A stretch of DNA of 32,406 nt from Minisyncoccota bacterium (lineage in GTDB: Bacteria > Patescibacteriota > Minisyncoccia > Phycocordibacterales > Zambryskibacteraceae). The translations under genes were made by a program, and so were the position numbers. Every line of letters starts with the position of its first letter. The first letter of the stretch is position 1. Below, piece after piece: positions 1 to 7,951 of this stretch. The stretch spans positions 1 through 32,406 of the forward strand of contig JAGVCW010000025.1 in assembly GCA_020059045.1 (NCBI GenBank), read 5' to 3'. Under the pieces are notes generated by a model. That model worked only from the letters and a program-made list of their open reading frames with translations. It had not been told where the DNA came from and did no database searches.

Positions 1-544
1 CCATTTCATCACCTTCATAGATGGTTGATGCAAGTCCTGCACTTGATGCTGTAGCTGTAAGAGTACCTTCAACACCAGGAGTTGTGATTCCTGTGCCAGT
101 ACCTGTTCCAGTGCCAGTACCTGTTCCAGTGCCAGTACCTGTTCCTGCTCCGAACGTAGAGTTAGCTCTTGCTCGTGAGATAGGACCGAAGTAACCAACT
201 GCTGGAGTGATTCCGGAAGCCGCCTGCCATGCAGCAACTGCTGCTCTTGTTAGATTCCCGAAGTATCCGTATGCTACTCCCGCTGGCATCTGAAGATGAC
301 CTTGGGCTACCAAGGCTTGCTGGAGAGACGTAACGTCAGCTCCAGTGCTACCTATAGTAAGATCAGTGTTGAACTGAATTGCAGTACCCATTGAAGTTGA
401 GCCGCCAGCAAGTGCTGCGAGCTGTGCTTGTAACGAAGCAATTAACGCTTGAAGCTCCTCAATTGTAGCTGCCTGCGAAGTAGCAGGAGCAACAAAAGTT
501 GCAACAAGTGCGATTGCGAGAACACCTGCAAAAAATCTTTTCAT
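1..544 (-). CDS. Secreted peptidoglycan-binding-domain protein (3' end outside window)
   Basis: The reading frame starts at an ATG at 544 and stays open to the window edge, giving at least 181 residues. Residues 1-25 form a classical signal peptide (MKRFF, a hydrophobic core, then a small-residue SQA cleavage site), so the protein is exported. Residues about 30-50 are an Ala/Leu/Gln-rich helical stretch. Residues about 60-130 resemble a PG_binding_1 fold (LTIGSTGADVTSLQQAL, then GYFGNLTRAAVAAWQ and GYFGPISRARAN), a module that usually anchors proteins to cell-wall glycan. A Thr-Gly repeat linker follows, and the next, incomplete part is Thr/Ser/Ala-rich. Proteins of this build are common in Parcubacteria, often ahead of large adhesin-like or Ig-like regions. 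The C-terminal function cannot be seen here. The domain call is good; the role as a surface or cell-wall protein is inferred. Confidence 0.85.
   Translation of the reverse strand, partial: MKRFFAGVLAIALVATFVAPATSQAATIEELQALIASLQAQLAALAGGSTSMGTAIQFNTDLTIGSTGADVTSLQQALVAQGHLQMPAGVAYGYFGNLTRAAVAAWQAASGITPAVGYFGPISRARANSTFGAGTGTGTGTGTGTGTGTGTGITTPGVEGTLTATASSAGLASTIYEGDEM
89..146. repeat. 18-bp tandem repeat encoding a Thr-Gly linker
   Basis: Just over three near-identical copies of an 18-base unit (core ccagtgccagtacctgtt) lie in the coding strand of the peptidoglycan-binding protein. Read on the minus strand they encode alternating Gly and Thr. Such tracts are flexible linkers and tend to vary in copy number by slippage. 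Confidence 0.8.
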
Positions 545-753
545 AAATTTATAACTTTTTTTGGAACGACCATTATCGGAAATTATTTCTAAATGTGCTC
601 CGAAACATGATCGAGATTCATTAGCAATTTTTAAATTTGCTAATAAAGTGTAACTAATAATTTTTCTAATAATTCAACTCAAATTTCAACCTCTTATTCC
701 TACCCTCCACTTTTTAGATGGAAGGTCGACTCGAAACAAGAGGGGAGTTGGTA
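545..753. other. AT-rich intergenic stretch with one hairpin
   Basis: No gene is supported here. The only clear structure is an inverted repeat, attagcaa at 620-627 and ttgctaat at 637-644, with a nine-base AT loop. It has no adjacent T-run that would make it a convincing terminator. It lies upstream of the minus-strand secreted protein and could belong to its leader. No convincing spaced promoter for that gene was found. Confidence 0.5.
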
Positions 754-1014
754 ATGTGTGGTCGTGCGGACTTAACTGTAATTAAACCAGAATAAAGTCA
801 ATCAGAACTTAACGCTATATTCATTATGTCAAAGTTCAAAGATTACGGTTTTCTGCAATAAATCTGGAGTCACAACCGATTCGTAAAGATGCAAAGGACA
901 AACTCCTCTGCATTGGGCTTTATTATAAGCCGCATATGGTGACTGTGCAAAAAAACCTTGTGGATAACTCTAAAATCACGGTTTTAATGCGATTCTTGAG
1001 TTAAGGTATATCTT
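754..1014 (+). pseudogene. Probable decayed SRAP (YedK/HMCES-like) gene
   Basis: An ATG at 754 follows a good ribosome-binding site (aggggag, seven bases upstream). The encoded peptide starts MCGRADLTVIKPE and then hits TAA at 793. MCGR followed by x-LT is the hallmark start of SRAP-family proteins, whose Cys2 crosslinks to abasic DNA. Beyond the stop the same frame reads SQSELNAIF, as expected for the following helix. In another frame, positions about 849-1014, the translation reads FSAINLESQPIRKDAKDK then LLCIGLYYKP. This resembles the family pattern N-[IL]-x-P-[ST]-Q-x-P-V-[IV]-R followed by the W-G-L-[IV]-P segment. The gene therefore appears broken by a stop and a frameshift and cut short, because the rest of the roughly 200-residue family is absent. 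The start motif is seen directly; assignment of the downstream part is a judgement by eye. Confidence 0.45.
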
Positions 1015-1067
1015 ATCAAAATCTGTAAAAAAGTCAATAAGAATAAGCTTCCTTCAGAAAGTCAACC

Positions 1068-1877
1068 CTACACCAAGCTATACCTTGTCCACCGTCTTGC
1101 TCCCCTCCTTTTTACGATTCCCTCTTTAACTAAATTCTGTAACTCTCTTTGTATTGTTTTTTCACTACAATCCTTGAGGACTTCTGAGACATCTTTGATG
1201 ATTATTTCCTTTTTCTTCTTTATCAAAGCCACTATTATGCTTTGACGTTTATTCCTCTTTACAGCTACAGAGCTGAAATCTCTAAGTTTTTCATCTTTTT
1301 CAGAAAGACCGATTGGCAATTTACTATCACCAAGTTCGTTCTCATCATAAAGGACATCAATTTTGTCCTTTATGGAGCTTGTCTCCTCTTTTGTTTCAAT
1401 ATATTTCTCACCCAAAGCCTCACTAGTAGAATTTTCATTCTTTTCCTTTTCCAGGACAATGTTTGAGATATGACCAAGAAGAATCTGAAGTTCCCTTTTG
1501 AAAATGATCACATTCATACTTGAGATAAGACCTCCTGCTGAGACCACATCGAGAATTGAAATGATTTCAACTATATTACCTCTTATTTCATTTATAAGCT
1601 TAGCTGAGTGACTATGTGAACTACTCTTCAAAAGCAGGCACGCGTGAAGAAGACGCGTGAACAAATTTCTCAAAACCCATTTTGAAGGTTCCTCATCAGA
1701 AAAATAGGCAGTAAGAATGTAGATAGCCGCAATTAACTTCTCAATCTTTCTATGAAGGAAAGAAAGTTTTTTGTCCTTGTTAAAAAAATCATCAGCGACA
1801 ATACTACTAACAATAGGGTTTACCTGTAGGTTGTCTTGTGGGGCATTATTCAAAGTGTCCGATTGAGCTTTATCCAT
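1068..1877 (-). CDS. Winged-helix DNA-binding protein, probable transcriptional regulator
   Basis: This 269-residue protein has two visible parts. Residues about 30-145 are predicted helical with few charged clusters and resemble a helical-bundle domain. Residues about 150-200 are a charged linker. The C-terminal 60 residues form a winged helix: RQSIIVALIKKKKEI, then DVSEVLKDCSEKTIQREL (recognition helix) and LVKEGIVKRRGARRWTRY (wing). This C-terminal module, similar to DeoR-type helix-turn-helix domains, occurs in many small Patescibacteria proteins. The start at 1877 has no Shine-Dalgarno sequence, but a well-formed promoter lies upstream. Repeated TGTCCTTTAG sites around that promoter suggest autoregulation. 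The gene is divergent from ftsK. The HTH assignment is strong; ligand and target genes are unknown. Confidence 0.75.
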   Translation of the reverse strand: MDKAQSDTLNNAPQDNLQVNPIVSSIVADDFFNKDKKLSFLHRKIEKLIAAIYILTAYFSDEEPSKWVLRNLFTRLLHACLLLKSSSHSHSAKLINEIRGNIVEIISILDVVSAGGLISSMNVIIFKRELQILLGHISNIVLEKEKNENSTSEALGEKYIETKEETSSIKDKIDVLYDENELGDSKLPIGLSEKDEKLRDFSSVAVKRNKRQSIIVALIKKKKEIIIKDVSEVLKDCSEKTIQRELQNLVKEGIVKRRGARRWTRYSLV

Positions 1878-1915
1878 AGATTATTAAAGTCACTTATTTG
1901 CCGATATTCCCCATT

Positions 1916-2010
1916 AATGTCCTTTAGTGTCTTAAATACTATAATAACATGTCCTTTAGAAATATGCAAGCTGTTAAAGGACGACAGTACTCACAGTTTA
2001 TGACCTTTAA
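1916..2010. promoter_or_regulatory. Operator-like repeats TGTCCTTTAG between regulator and ftsK
   Basis: The core tgtcctttag occurs at about 1918-1927 and 1950-1959, an offset of 32 bases, or roughly three helical turns. An inverted copy (ttaaaggac) lies at 1974-1982 and a weaker one (gacctttaa) at 2002-2010. The copies flank and overlap the minus-strand promoter of the winged-helix gene. Their helical phasing suggests binding sites for a dimeric regulator, plausibly the neighbouring winged-helix protein itself. Confidence 0.4.
1941..1969 (-). promoter_or_regulatory. Sigma-70-type promoter of the winged-helix gene
   Basis: On the minus strand the -35 element TTGCAT (1969-1964) and the -10 element TATTAT (1946-1941) are separated by exactly 17 bases. 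Transcription would start near 1934, leaving a leader of about 57 bases. The element is overlapped by the TGTCCTTTAG repeats. Confidence 0.6.
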
Positions 2011-2125
2011 AATAGGCCTACGTTACAGGTTAAAATAGGAATCTCCTACTTTGCTTTACATAAGTTATCCACTTTTTTTGATAGTACTTAATCCAACTTA
2101 TTCATGTCTCATACGAAAATTTTTA

Positions 2126-2134
2126 TGTTATGAT
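2126..2134 (+). promoter_or_regulatory. Extended -10 promoter of ftsK
   Basis: TG-T-TATGAT at 2126-2134 is an extended -10 element; no good -35 is seen. A start of transcription near 2141 would leave only about nine bases before the ATG at 2150, so the ftsK message is close to leaderless. Confidence 0.5.
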
Positions 2135-2149
2135 TTAGCCACAAAAATC

Positions 2150-4336
2150 ATGGGAAGGAGAAAAAAAGACGCTGAAAACAGCAAAGTTGCTGGATTCTTT
2201 AGAAATCTAAATGAGGACACTTTACAGGGTATACTTGCTGTCACTTTTTTTGTAATTGGAGTTTTCTTTGTCCTTGCTTCCTTTCATAAAGCTGGGTTTG
2301 TTGGAGATAAGATATTTAAAGGACTGCACTTCTTGTTTGGCTTTGGCTACTACCTACTTTCAGTAGTTTTCTTCATGCTTTGTATATCCTTCTTCCAAAA
2401 CTTGGAGAGAAAATTTGCTAGCACCCAGATTTTTGGAGGAATACTTTTCTTTTTTTCTGCGCTAGGCCTTGTAAGTCTTATCTCCAGCGAAAAAGGTGGA
2501 CTGGTGGGTAAGTTTATATCGAACCCGCTTGTCTCACTCTTTGATATTTATGCTACAGGGATAATCTTAATCGCTCTTCTTATAATTTCATTCTTAGTTT
2601 TATACAATACGAAATTAAAAATTAACTTCTTGTCAGGCTTAAAAAATATGTTTGGTAAGAAAAAGAATCTTGAGAATGGAGAGGCTTCTACAACACCTCT
2701 CTTTGCTACCTCTCCAACCACTTCACAAGTTGAGACCACTGAACAAGATAGGGTGGATTCAGATAAAGTAAACTCTAAATTTTTGAGCAGAAAGCATGAC
2801 GAGGACGAAGATTTCCTACAACCAAAAACTAAGAGGATATCCCTTAAACCTTTCTCTCCCCCACCACTTTCTTTACTTGAAAAAGATCAGGGTAAACCAG
2901 GGGTTGGTGATATAAAAGCAAACGCAAATATTATAAAGAGAACTCTTCAGAATTTTGGAATTGCAGTAGAAATGGACGAAGTATCGATTGGACCATCAGT
3001 AACTCGATACGCTCTAAAGCCAGCAGAAGGCGTTAAACTTTCTCGAATACTGGGGCTTCAAAACAATCTAGAACTTGCACTAGCGGCTCACCCAGTTCGC
3101 ATAGAGGCTCCAATACCAGGAAAGTCACTTGTGGGAGTGGAAATACCCAACACAAGCAAAACTACTGTGGGACTTGGAACTCTTCTAAGTGAACCAGAAT
3201 TCCAAGGGTCAGAAAAACCTCTGTTGGTTTCAATTGGTAAGGGAATATCTGGCAAATCTCACTTTGCAAATGTGGCAAAAATGCCACACATGCTCATAGC
3301 GGGTGCTACAGGATCGGGAAAATCTGTAACAATTCATGCCATCATTACTTCCCTACTTTTCCGTAACTCACCTGAATTTATGAAGTTTATTATGATAGAT
3401 CCTAAGCGTGTGGAGCTTACTCTCTATAATTCTATTCCGCACTTACTTACACCGGTGGTAACAGAGGCGAAAAAGGCAATCCTCTCGCTCAAATGGGCGG
3501 CAAAAGAGATGGACCGTAGGTATAACATTCTGGAAGAATCCTCGGTAAGAGATATTGAGTCTTACCACAAAAACATACTCGAGCCGGAGTTAAAAAAGGC
3601 AAAAGACGGTGGCAAAAATGAGGATAGTGATAGCCTCCCCGAAACCATGCCCTACATTGTAATAGTGATAGATGAACTTGCAGATATTATGCATGCTTAT
3701 CCACGCGAGCTAGAATCAGCAATTGTCCGACTTGCGCAAATGAGCCGAGCTGTTGGGATTCACTTAATACTTTCCACACAGCGACCCTCCGTTAATGTCA
3801 TTACAGGACTCATTAAAGCAAACGTTCCTACTAGAATTGCCCTACAAGTTGCTTCACAAGTTGACTCTAGAACCATATTGGATATGGCAGGAGCAGAAAA
3901 ACTTTTGGGCGCAGGTGATATGCTTTACATGTCGGGAGAGATGTCTAAACCTCAACGTCTACAATCGGCCTTCATATCAGAAAGTGAGGTAAAGAAAGTA
4001 ACTAAGTATCTAGCAGACAATTACGAAAACGATGCTCCAAGTGAAATTGATTTCACAGGAGAAAATAGTAAAAATTCAATTTTTGAAGCGTCTGTCAGTG
4101 ACGAAGAGGATGATGACTTGTATGAAGAGGCGAGAGAAATTATAATCCAAGCAGGAAAAGCATCTACATCATATCTACAAAGAAAACTTGGCGTTGGATA
4201 CGCTCGTGCAGCTCGTCTTGTAGATATGCTTGAAGAACGAGGTGTGGTGGGACCAGGATCAGGATCTAAACCTCGGGAAGTACTTATGAAACCAGATAAC
4301 GTACCCCCAGAAACTACTTTAAATGACAATCCCTAG
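2150..4336 (+). CDS. ftsK: FtsK/SpoIIIE DNA translocase
   Basis: This 728-residue septal DNA pump moves chromosome ends through the closing division septum. The frame extends 33 codons further upstream, but the ATG at 2150 (MGRRKKD) is preferred: it follows the extended -10 element, and the upstream extension would lie before the transcription start. Four hydrophobic segments in residues about 25-165 anchor it in the membrane. A charged linker follows to about 250. The motor has Walker A GATGSGKS near residue 385, a DPKRVELTLY motif, Walker B IVIVIDELAD near residue 504, and the LSTQRPSVNVITG segment. The C-terminal 60-70 residues contain a winged-helix gamma domain (AGKASTSYLQRKLGVGYARA) that in other bacteria reads KOPS/SRS sites. 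Length and domain order are normal. It overlaps the next gene by 14 bases, so the two are probably translated together. Confidence 0.95.
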   Translation: MGRRKKDAENSKVAGFFRNLNEDTLQGILAVTFFVIGVFFVLASFHKAGFVGDKIFKGLHFLFGFGYYLLSVVFFMLCISFFQNLERKFASTQIFGGILFFFSALGLVSLISSEKGGLVGKFISNPLVSLFDIYATGIILIALLIISFLVLYNTKLKINFLSGLKNMFGKKKNLENGEASTTPLFATSPTTSQVETTEQDRVDSDKVNSKFLSRKHDEDEDFLQPKTKRISLKPFSPPPLSLLEKDQGKPGVGDIKANANIIKRTLQNFGIAVEMDEVSIGPSVTRYALKPAEGVKLSRILGLQNNLELALAAHPVRIEAPIPGKSLVGVEIPNTSKTTVGLGTLLSEPEFQGSEKPLLVSIGKGISGKSHFANVAKMPHMLIAGATGSGKSVTIHAIITSLLFRNSPEFMKFIMIDPKRVELTLYNSIPHLLTPVVTEAKKAILSLKWAAKEMDRRYNILEESSVRDIESYHKNILEPELKKAKDGGKNEDSDSLPETMPYIVIVIDELADIMHAYPRELESAIVRLAQMSRAVGIHLILSTQRPSVNVITGLIKANVPTRIALQVASQVDSRTILDMAGAEKLLGAGDMLYMSGEMSKPQRLQSAFISESEVKKVTKYLADNYENDAPSEIDFTGENSKNSIFEASVSDEEDDDLYEEAREIIIQAGKASTSYLQRKLGVGYARAARLVDMLEERGVVGPGSGSKPREVLMKPDNVPPETTLNDNP

Positions 4337-4733
4337 TACAAAAAAAACTGTGCGCAGAGCTCTTGTGGTGTTAACATTTTTAACATTGTGTGGTTATGTT
4401 GGATTCCAATCCAAAGACCTTATAGCGGGTCCTGTGCTCATGGTGGAAGAACCGGTCAATGGCTCTACAGTATACTCAGATAAGATTGAAATCACTGGAC
4501 AAGCTCAAAATATTTCTTATATTTACTTAAACGGCCGTCAGATATTTACCAATACAGAAGGACAATTTAGAGAGACTCTTATACTTAAGCCGGGTTATTC
4601 TATAATCAACCTTTCTGCAAAGGATAAATTCGGTAGAGAAACACAAAAAATAGTTCATATTGTAAGAGATGTGGACATTTCTATCGAGGAGACTATAGCT
4701 CTTTCTACCACTACTATTAATAACTCATATTAA
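4323..4733 (+). CDS. Membrane-anchored Ig-like domain protein
   Basis: This 136-residue protein starts inside the end of ftsK (14-base overlap) and ends two bases before recA, so it is part of an ftsK-recA transcription unit. A positively charged N-terminus (STKKTVRR) precedes a hydrophobic segment at residues about 12-28, which is a signal anchor or uncleaved signal. Residues about 38-115 form a beta-rich domain with the pattern [47 protein letters not shown] and AKDKFGRE. This matches the bacterial Ig-like or glucodextranase-B-type fold used in extracytoplasmic proteins. The most likely topology is one membrane helix with the domain outside. No catalytic residues are visible and no specific function can be given. 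Confidence 0.7.
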   Translation: MTIPSTKKTVRRALVVLTFLTLCGYVGFQSKDLIAGPVLMVEEPVNGSTVYSDKIEITGQAQNISYIYLNGRQIFTNTEGQFRETLILKPGYSIINLSAKDKFGRETQKIVHIVRDVDISIEETIALSTTTINNSY

Positions 4734-4735
4734 TC

Positions 4736-5749
4736 ATGATAAAAAAAGCAAAGAATATAGTATCAGAGGAACCAAAAAAAAATATTGATGAAACAATCCG
4801 ACAAATAAAGACGAAGTTTGGTGATGATGCAATAATGAAACTTGGAGAGAAAGCGAGAGTAGATATAAACAGCATTCCTACTGGCTCAATTGGTCTTGAT
4901 GCCGCACTCGGAGTAGGGGGCCTACCACGAGGACGTATTATTGAGATATTTGGACCTGAGTCTTCTGGTAAAACTACACTGACTTTGCATGTTGTGGCAG
5001 AAGCACAGAAGCTTGGCGGAATATGTGCATTTATTGATGCTGAGCACGCCATGGACCCAGAGTATGCCAAGCGCCTTGGTGTGAAAATTGATGAACTACT
5101 TATATCCCAACCTGATACAGGTGAGCAAGCTCTAGAGATTGTAGAAAGTTTGGTGCGTTCAGGAAAAATGGACGTTATTGTCATTGACTCAGTTGCCGCA
5201 CTTACTCCAAAAGATGAGATAGAGGGAGATATGGGTGCACACCATGTGGGCAAGCAAGCAAGACTAATGTCTCAGGCACTACGCAAACTAACAGCAATAG
5301 TAGCCAAGTCAAAGACCATTGTAATTTTTATAAACCAAATTCGCATGCAGATCGGGGTAATGTTCGGCAACCCAGAGACTACTCCTGGAGGAAAGGCTCT
5401 TAAATTCTATACATCTGTAAGACTTGATATCAGGCGCATTGCCCAGATCAAAAAAGGAGATGAAGTAATGGGTGGAAGAGTGCGGGTAAAAGTAGTTAAA
5501 AACAAAGTAGCCGCACCGTTTAGACAAACTGAATTTGATCTCATGTATAACGAAGGAATCTCTAAGGAAGGCGAGATTATTGCTCTTGGTGAAAAATATG
5601 GAATCATGCAAAAATCTGGAACCTCATACAGTTTCGGCGAAGTTAAGCTTGGACGCGGCTATGATGCTACTAGACAGTTTCTAAAAGAGAATACAAAAAT
5701 ATCCGACACAATACTTAAAAGTATTAGAACCAAACTTAAAGAGGAATAA
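4736..5749 (+). CDS. recA: RecA recombinase
   Basis: RecA is the strand-exchange ATPase of homologous recombination and SOS signalling. The 337 residues contain all core elements: Walker [10 protein letters not shown] (residues 73-81), the [14 protein letters not shown] segment, Walker [13 protein letters not shown], and the DNA-binding loop L2 with [20 protein letters not shown]. The C-terminal domain is short, as in other small genomes, and lacks a long acidic tail. The start at 4736 lies two bases after the preceding stop with no obvious Shine-Dalgarno sequence, which suggests translational coupling. The TAA stop at 5747-5749 directly abuts the convergent gene on the other strand, with no room for a terminator between them. 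Confidence 0.97.
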   Translation: MIKKAKNIVSEEPKKNIDETIRQIKTKFGDDAIMKLGEKARVDINSIPTGSIGLDAALGVGGLPRGRIIEIFGPESSGKTTLTLHVVAEAQKLGGICAFIDAEHAMDPEYAKRLGVKIDELLISQPDTGEQALEIVESLVRSGKMDVIVIDSVAALTPKDEIEGDMGAHHVGKQARLMSQALRKLTAIVAKSKTIVIFINQIRMQIGVMFGNPETTPGGKALKFYTSVRLDIRRIAQIKKGDEVMGGRVRVKVVKNKVAAPFRQTEFDLMYNEGISKEGEIIALGEKYGIMQKSGTSYSFGEVKLGRGYDATRQFLKENTKISDTILKSIRTKLKEE

Positions 5750-6073
5750 TCAAACACCCTTAGCGTTATTTATTATTTCAACAATCTCAGCTTTCAGGCT
5801 TTCGGCAGTATCTACATTTACTGCATCAAGAAATTCAATAAAACGAATGTTTACTTCTCTCGCCTCAGTCTCTCCCAGGTTGTTTATGCTGTCTACAGAA
5901 ATACCGCCAGGTCTTAATATCTCACCAAAAAAAATATCTCTGTCAGTCGGAGCAAACATACCTAGCATTTCAAGAAGAGGACCTTCTCTTTCTTTACCCA
6001 TCTCAAGTGTAATCTCCCCTTCATGAGATTCCCCACCGTCTATTGGTAATTCCAAACTTTCTGCTCGTGTCAT
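5750..6073 (-). CDS. Small acidic protein of unknown function
   Basis: I do not recognise this 107-residue protein. It is acidic, has no hydrophobic segment and is probably cytoplasmic. The middle (FAPTDRDIFFGEILRPGGIS) is the most structured-looking part. The C-terminal third (FIEFLDAVNVDTAESLKAEI) looks helical. It converges on recA with the two stop codons adjacent, so each transcript must run into the other gene. A gap of about 200 bases separates its start from that of the divergently oriented EF-P gene. Coding likelihood rests on an uninterrupted frame filling the space exactly and on its protein-like composition. Confidence 0.6.
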   Translation of the reverse strand: MTRAESLELPIDGGESHEGEITLEMGKEREGPLLEMLGMFAPTDRDIFFGEILRPGGISVDSINNLGETEAREVNIRFIEFLDAVNVDTAESLKAEIVEIINNAKGV

Positions 6074-6278
6074 AATTATGCTTTATGGTAACCCAAATAA
6101 ATATTTTAAAGAAGTGAATAGTGTAGTAATAGGCTACTGAGAATATGGACGATTCTCACATAGGACCCGGTAAATTGTATTTTGTGTAAAACTATAGTAC
6201 TCTGACCGCCTGAATACTAATATTAATTAAAGAAAATGAGGTTTGGGTGATGAATACAAGCACCTACAATATTCAAAC

Positions 6279-6860
6279 ATGCTCGAATATAACGAAATTA
6301 CAGAGAGAAAATACATTGTACTCGACGGTGAACCATACGAAGTCATAGGTTCACATGTCTTTAGAAAACAGCAAAGGAAGCCAGTAAATGCCACAAAGCT
6401 CCGAAATCTAATAACGGGTAAAATTGCAGAGCGTTCCTTCCATGTTTCAGAAAAAGTAGAAGAAGCAGATATAGATAGTAAAGAAATAAAGTATCTATAT
6501 AACAACAAAGACGAATGGTGGTTTTGTGACCTCAAGGACCCAAGTAAGCGCTTCTCTTTTAAAGATGCTTTCGTTGGAAGCAGAGGCCGATTCTTGAAGA
6601 CTAACACGGTGGTTGAAGCAATAGTATTTGGTGATCCTGAAACAAACGGTAAAACTATTGGAATAAAGCTTCCAATAAAAGTTGATCTTAAAGTTACAGA
6701 AGCACACCAAGCATCTCGAGGCGATACTGCAAAAGCAGGAACAAAGGAGGTGACTCTTGAAACGGGAACGACTATTCAAGTCCCAATGTTTATAAAGGAA
6801 GGTGACATTGTACGTATAAACACTGAAACCGAAGAATACACTGATCGAGTCACTAACTAA
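6279..6860 (+). CDS. efp: Elongation factor P (divergent modification loop)
   Basis: EF-P relieves ribosomes stalled at polyproline and similar sequences. The frame could begin at a TTG 36 bases upstream, but the ATG at 6279 gives the family-typical start MLEYNEITERKYIVLDGEPY and 193 residues. The KOW-like N-terminal domain (about 1-65), the OB domain (about 68-128) and the C-terminal OB domain (GTKEVTLETGTTIQVPMFI, GDIVRINTETEEY) are all present. The loop that in E. coli reads KPGKGQA, with the modified lysine at its tip, reads RKQQRKP here. By ungapped alignment the modified lysine corresponds to Gln32, followed by Arg33. The usual lysylation is therefore unlikely at that position. The 3' end overlaps the next convergent gene by eight bases. 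Confidence 0.9.
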   Translation: MLEYNEITERKYIVLDGEPYEVIGSHVFRKQQRKPVNATKLRNLITGKIAERSFHVSEKVEEADIDSKEIKYLYNNKDEWWFCDLKDPSKRFSFKDAFVGSRGRFLKTNTVVEAIVFGDPETNGKTIGIKLPIKVDLKVTEAHQASRGDTAKAGTKEVTLETGTTIQVPMFIKEGDIVRINTETEEYTDRVTN

Positions 6861-7143
6861 CTATCTGTGAACCCTCATCATGAGAATTAGCTGTTTTTAG
6901 TGTGGAATAAAAATAACCAAAGAGAATCCCTATAATTGTCCAAAAAAGTATTATATAAAGGGGTTCAAAATTCCCGAGTGAAAAGCCAAAAACTTTTAGC
7001 ATTAGGAGTGGTGAAAGAATAGGAACAAGAAAAGGATCAGCGAAGCAGCCAATTGAAACTGGGCAAGTAACTTTAAGTACAAAAATAATCAAAATAAGAC
7101 CGCACATGAATAGACCACCTCGTACAGCATAAGGAACTTTCAT
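6853..7143 (-). CDS. Small two-helix membrane protein, unknown function
   Basis: This is a 96-residue protein with a hydrophobic stretch at about 10-30 (GGLFMCGLILIIFVLKV) and a second at about 62-80 (LYIILFWTIIGILFGYFY). A further apolar region lies between them (PFLVPILSPLLMLKVFGFSL). A short polar C-terminus follows. It is predicted to be an integral inner-membrane protein. I cannot assign a family. Its 3' end overlaps the end of the EF-P gene in convergent orientation. It lies downstream of rpsR on the same strand, separated by about 53 bases, and may be read through from the rpsF-ssb-rpsR unit. Confidence 0.6.
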   Translation of the reverse strand: MKVPYAVRGGLFMCGLILIIFVLKVTCPVSIGCFADPFLVPILSPLLMLKVFGFSLGNFEPLYIILFWTIIGILFGYFYSTLKTANSHDEGSQIVS

Positions 7144-7196
7144 CTATACATACTAATATACGAATGAATACAAATCTACGAATTGCTACGAACGTT

Positions 7197-7388
7197 TTAT
7201 CTTGAGACAAACGGGAGAAGACCAAGAAATCGAGAATGCTTTACAGCGATAGCAAGCTTTCTTTGGTCCTTGGCAGACAGCCCTGTCTTCTTGCGAGATA
7301 GTATCCGAGCATGTGGGTTAAGGAACTTTTTGAGAAATTCTGTGTCCTTGTAATCTATGTGCTGAATGTTTTGTAAGTTATTTGTCAT
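7197..7388 (-). CDS. rpsR: Ribosomal protein bS18
   Basis: This is a 63-residue small-subunit protein that pairs with S6 on the central domain of 16S rRNA. The family signature is nearly complete: IDYKDTEFLKKFLNPHARIL, then SRKKTGLSAKDQRKLAIAVK and HSRFLGLLPFV. The length is at the short end for the family because the N-terminal tail is reduced. It is the last gene of the classical rpsF-ssb-rpsR cluster, about 73 bases after ssb. In that gap a TTGCTA/TAAATT pair with 17-base spacing could act as an internal promoter, but this is weak. A small inverted repeat (ttgtag/ctacaa) also lies there. Confidence 0.95.
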   Translation of the reverse strand: MTNNLQNIQHIDYKDTEFLKKFLNPHARILSRKKTGLSAKDQRKLAIAVKHSRFLGLLPFVSR

Positions 7389-7461
7389 AGTATTTATATA
7401 ATTTAATCACAGTACGGGATTGTAGCAAAATATAGTCGTCTACAACGGCTCCTTATTTCAC

Positions 7462-7914
7462 TCAGAATGGGATGTCGTCAGGGTTAATCTCGTCTGCTGG
7501 GTACTCGATGGTATCAAGTGCCTCTTTGGGTTCCTTTAGTTCCCCTCCTCCATCCTTCTCAGTTGCTGCTGGGGCACTCCCTCCTTCCCGACGTGGACCA
7601 AATTGTATTCTATCAGCAACTATCTCTGTTCTGTACTTTTTTGTGCCATCTTGGCCATCCCAGCTTCTCGTCTGCATTCTACCTTCAACAAGAACTGAAC
7701 TTCCCTTCTTCAGATACTGGGCAACATTCTCTGCCTGTTTACCAAAAACCACTACATTATGGTAATCCGTACTATCCTGTCTTGCTCCATTCTTGTCCTT
7801 CCAAACCCTGTTTGTTGCCACAGAGAAAGTAGTAACTTGTATACCGGATGGAAGCGCCTTACCCTCTGGATCACGAGTTAGATTGCCTATAATAATGGCT
7901 TTATTTAGGTACAT
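7462..7914 (-). CDS. ssb: Single-stranded DNA-binding protein
   Basis: SSB coats single-stranded DNA during replication and repair and recruits partner enzymes through its tail. The 150 residues hold the OB fold: MYLNKAIIIGNLTRDPE, TFSVATNRVWKD, YHNVVVFGKQAENVAQYL and GSSVLVEGRMQTRSW. A Gly/Glu/Lys-rich linker follows, and the conserved acidic tip DDIPF sits at the extreme C-terminus. The start at 7914 fits the conserved N-terminus. A perfect eight-base-pair hairpin lies directly before the ATG. The gene sits between rpsF and rpsR, the usual arrangement, so expression is probably tied to ribosomal protein levels. Confidence 0.97.
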   Translation of the reverse strand: MYLNKAIIIGNLTRDPEGKALPSGIQVTTFSVATNRVWKDKNGARQDSTDYHNVVVFGKQAENVAQYLKKGSSVLVEGRMQTRSWDGQDGTKKYRTEIVADRIQFGPRREGGSAPAATEKDGGGELKEPKEALDTIEYPADEINPDDIPF

Positions 7915-7917
7915 GAT

Positions 7918-7949
7918 TGATTTTCTTGAGCGGAGCGATTAGAAAATCA
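7918..7949 (-). promoter_or_regulatory. Hairpin immediately before the ssb start
   Basis: On the minus strand an eight-base stem (tgattttc/gaaaatca, arms 7942-7949 and 7918-7925) closes a 16-base loop containing gctccgctc, and ends three bases before the ssb ATG. It may control ribosome access. A CCG in the loop is reminiscent of the S6:S18 leader motif, but the resemblance is slight. Confidence 0.4.
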
Positions 7950-7951
7950 TC

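Noticed and set aside
2051-2149. Upstream extension of ftsK
   Set aside because: The extra 33 residues lie before the extended -10 element and resemble no FtsK N-terminus.
4021-5253. Long minus-strand frames opposite ftsK and recA
   Set aside because: They are Ser/Arg-rich mirror translations of strongly conserved genes, with no RBS or family features.
5750-5752. Possible UGA recoding as in Gracilibacteria/SR1
   Set aside because: TGA acts as an ordinary stop here and conserved genes contain no in-frame TGA.
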